From NCBI RefSeq assembly GCF_001282115.1, contig NZ_LJBR01000020.1:1-36021 (forward strand): DNA of 36,021 nucleotides. Reading direction: 5' to 3'. Positions within the stretch are counted from its first letter, which is position 1. Every line of letters starts with the position of its first letter. Under the pieces are notes generated by a model that was given only the letters and a program-made list of their open reading frames with translations, was not told the DNA's origin and made no database searches. This stretch comes from Streptomyces sp. NRRL B-24085. GTDB lineage: Bacteria > Actinomycetota > Actinomycetes > Streptomycetales > Streptomycetaceae. This document shows positions 35,896 through 36,021 of the stretch, one piece after another. Both the position numbers and the translations under genes were made by a program.

Positions 35896-36021
35896 ATGAC
35901 TGCTCCCGGCCCCCGCCCGTCGGTCCTGTGCGTCTGCGTCCACAACGCGGGCCGGTCCCAGATGGCCGCGGCCTTCCTCGCCCACCTCGCGGGGGACCGC
36001 GTCGAGGTCCGCTCCGCCGGC
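35896..36021 (+). CDS. arsC: Arsenate reductase (LMW-phosphatase type), cut by window end
   Basis: The first 42 residues are present. [16 protein letters not shown] contains the CX5R phosphate-loop of low-molecular-weight tyrosine phosphatases in the form typical of arsenate reductases (CVHNAGRS). It reduces arsenate to arsenite, the substrate of ArsM. ATG 35896 follows AGGAAG. Probably co-transcribed with arsR. The rest of the locus, perhaps an arsenite pump, lies beyond the window. Confidence 0.85.
   Translation, partial: MTAPGPRPSVLCVCVHNAGRSQMAAAFLAHLAGDRVEVRSAG

Overview
The window is very GC-rich, with strong third-position G/C bias, frequent GTG starts, leaderless transcripts and the gene order tig-clpP1-clpP2-clpX-valS-folC-ndk-mreBCD-PBP2-rodA. 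This is a Streptomyces chromosome, or a very close relative; the order matches the conserved core of that genus as I recall it from S. coelicolor. No species call is possible from the sequence alone.

Core part (1-27310). An Eis-type acetyltransferase, a membrane-anchored PP2C/SpoIIE phosphatase, a small HD-type (p)ppGpp-hydrolase-like protein, a membrane acyltransferase and a 64-aa membrane protein lead into tRNA-Gly(TCC) and tRNA-Pro(TGG). Then come trigger factor and the ClpP1/ClpP2/ClpX protease, which together cover folding of nascent chains and regulated proteolysis. A proline-rich membrane protein lies on the opposite strand. valS, folC-DUF4233 and ndk follow. Next is the cell-wall elongation and sporulation cluster mreB-mreC-mreD-mrdA(PBP2)-rodA, then a CYTH/CHAD protein and a large B12-binding-type radical SAM protein.

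Accessory part (27311-36021). Directly behind the radical SAM gene the sequence becomes mosaic. The last ~50-120 bp of that gene (its C-terminal tail and stop codon) recur five more times, near 28.42, 30.92, 31.95, 33.46 and 34.59 kb. Several copies continue into a small 61-aa ORF that follows the radical SAM stop by one base, and two continue into a common leader and the start of a membrane-protein gene. Between successive tails lie different cargoes: a TM-anchored unknown; an EACC1 + caspase-like pair; an exported-domain membrane protein; a two-TM protein plus a 94-aa protein; a frameshifted three-S1-domain protein; and an arsenic locus (arsM < > arsR-arsC) that runs off the end. No integrase or transposase is visible.

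The most notable cargo is the EACC1-caspase pair (28997-30752). The caspase-like protease (His86/Cys136) carries at its C-terminus a segment resembling the C-terminal domain of the actinobacterial DNA polymerase III gamma/tau subunit, and then a segment resembling the PcrA/UvrD C-terminal Tudor domain. By guilt of family (EACC1-associated effectors) this looks like a conflict or programmed-death system whose sensor modules imitate host replication and repair proteins. The gene has lower GC than its surroundings and an in-frame TTA codon, so it may be translated only when bldA tRNA is present.
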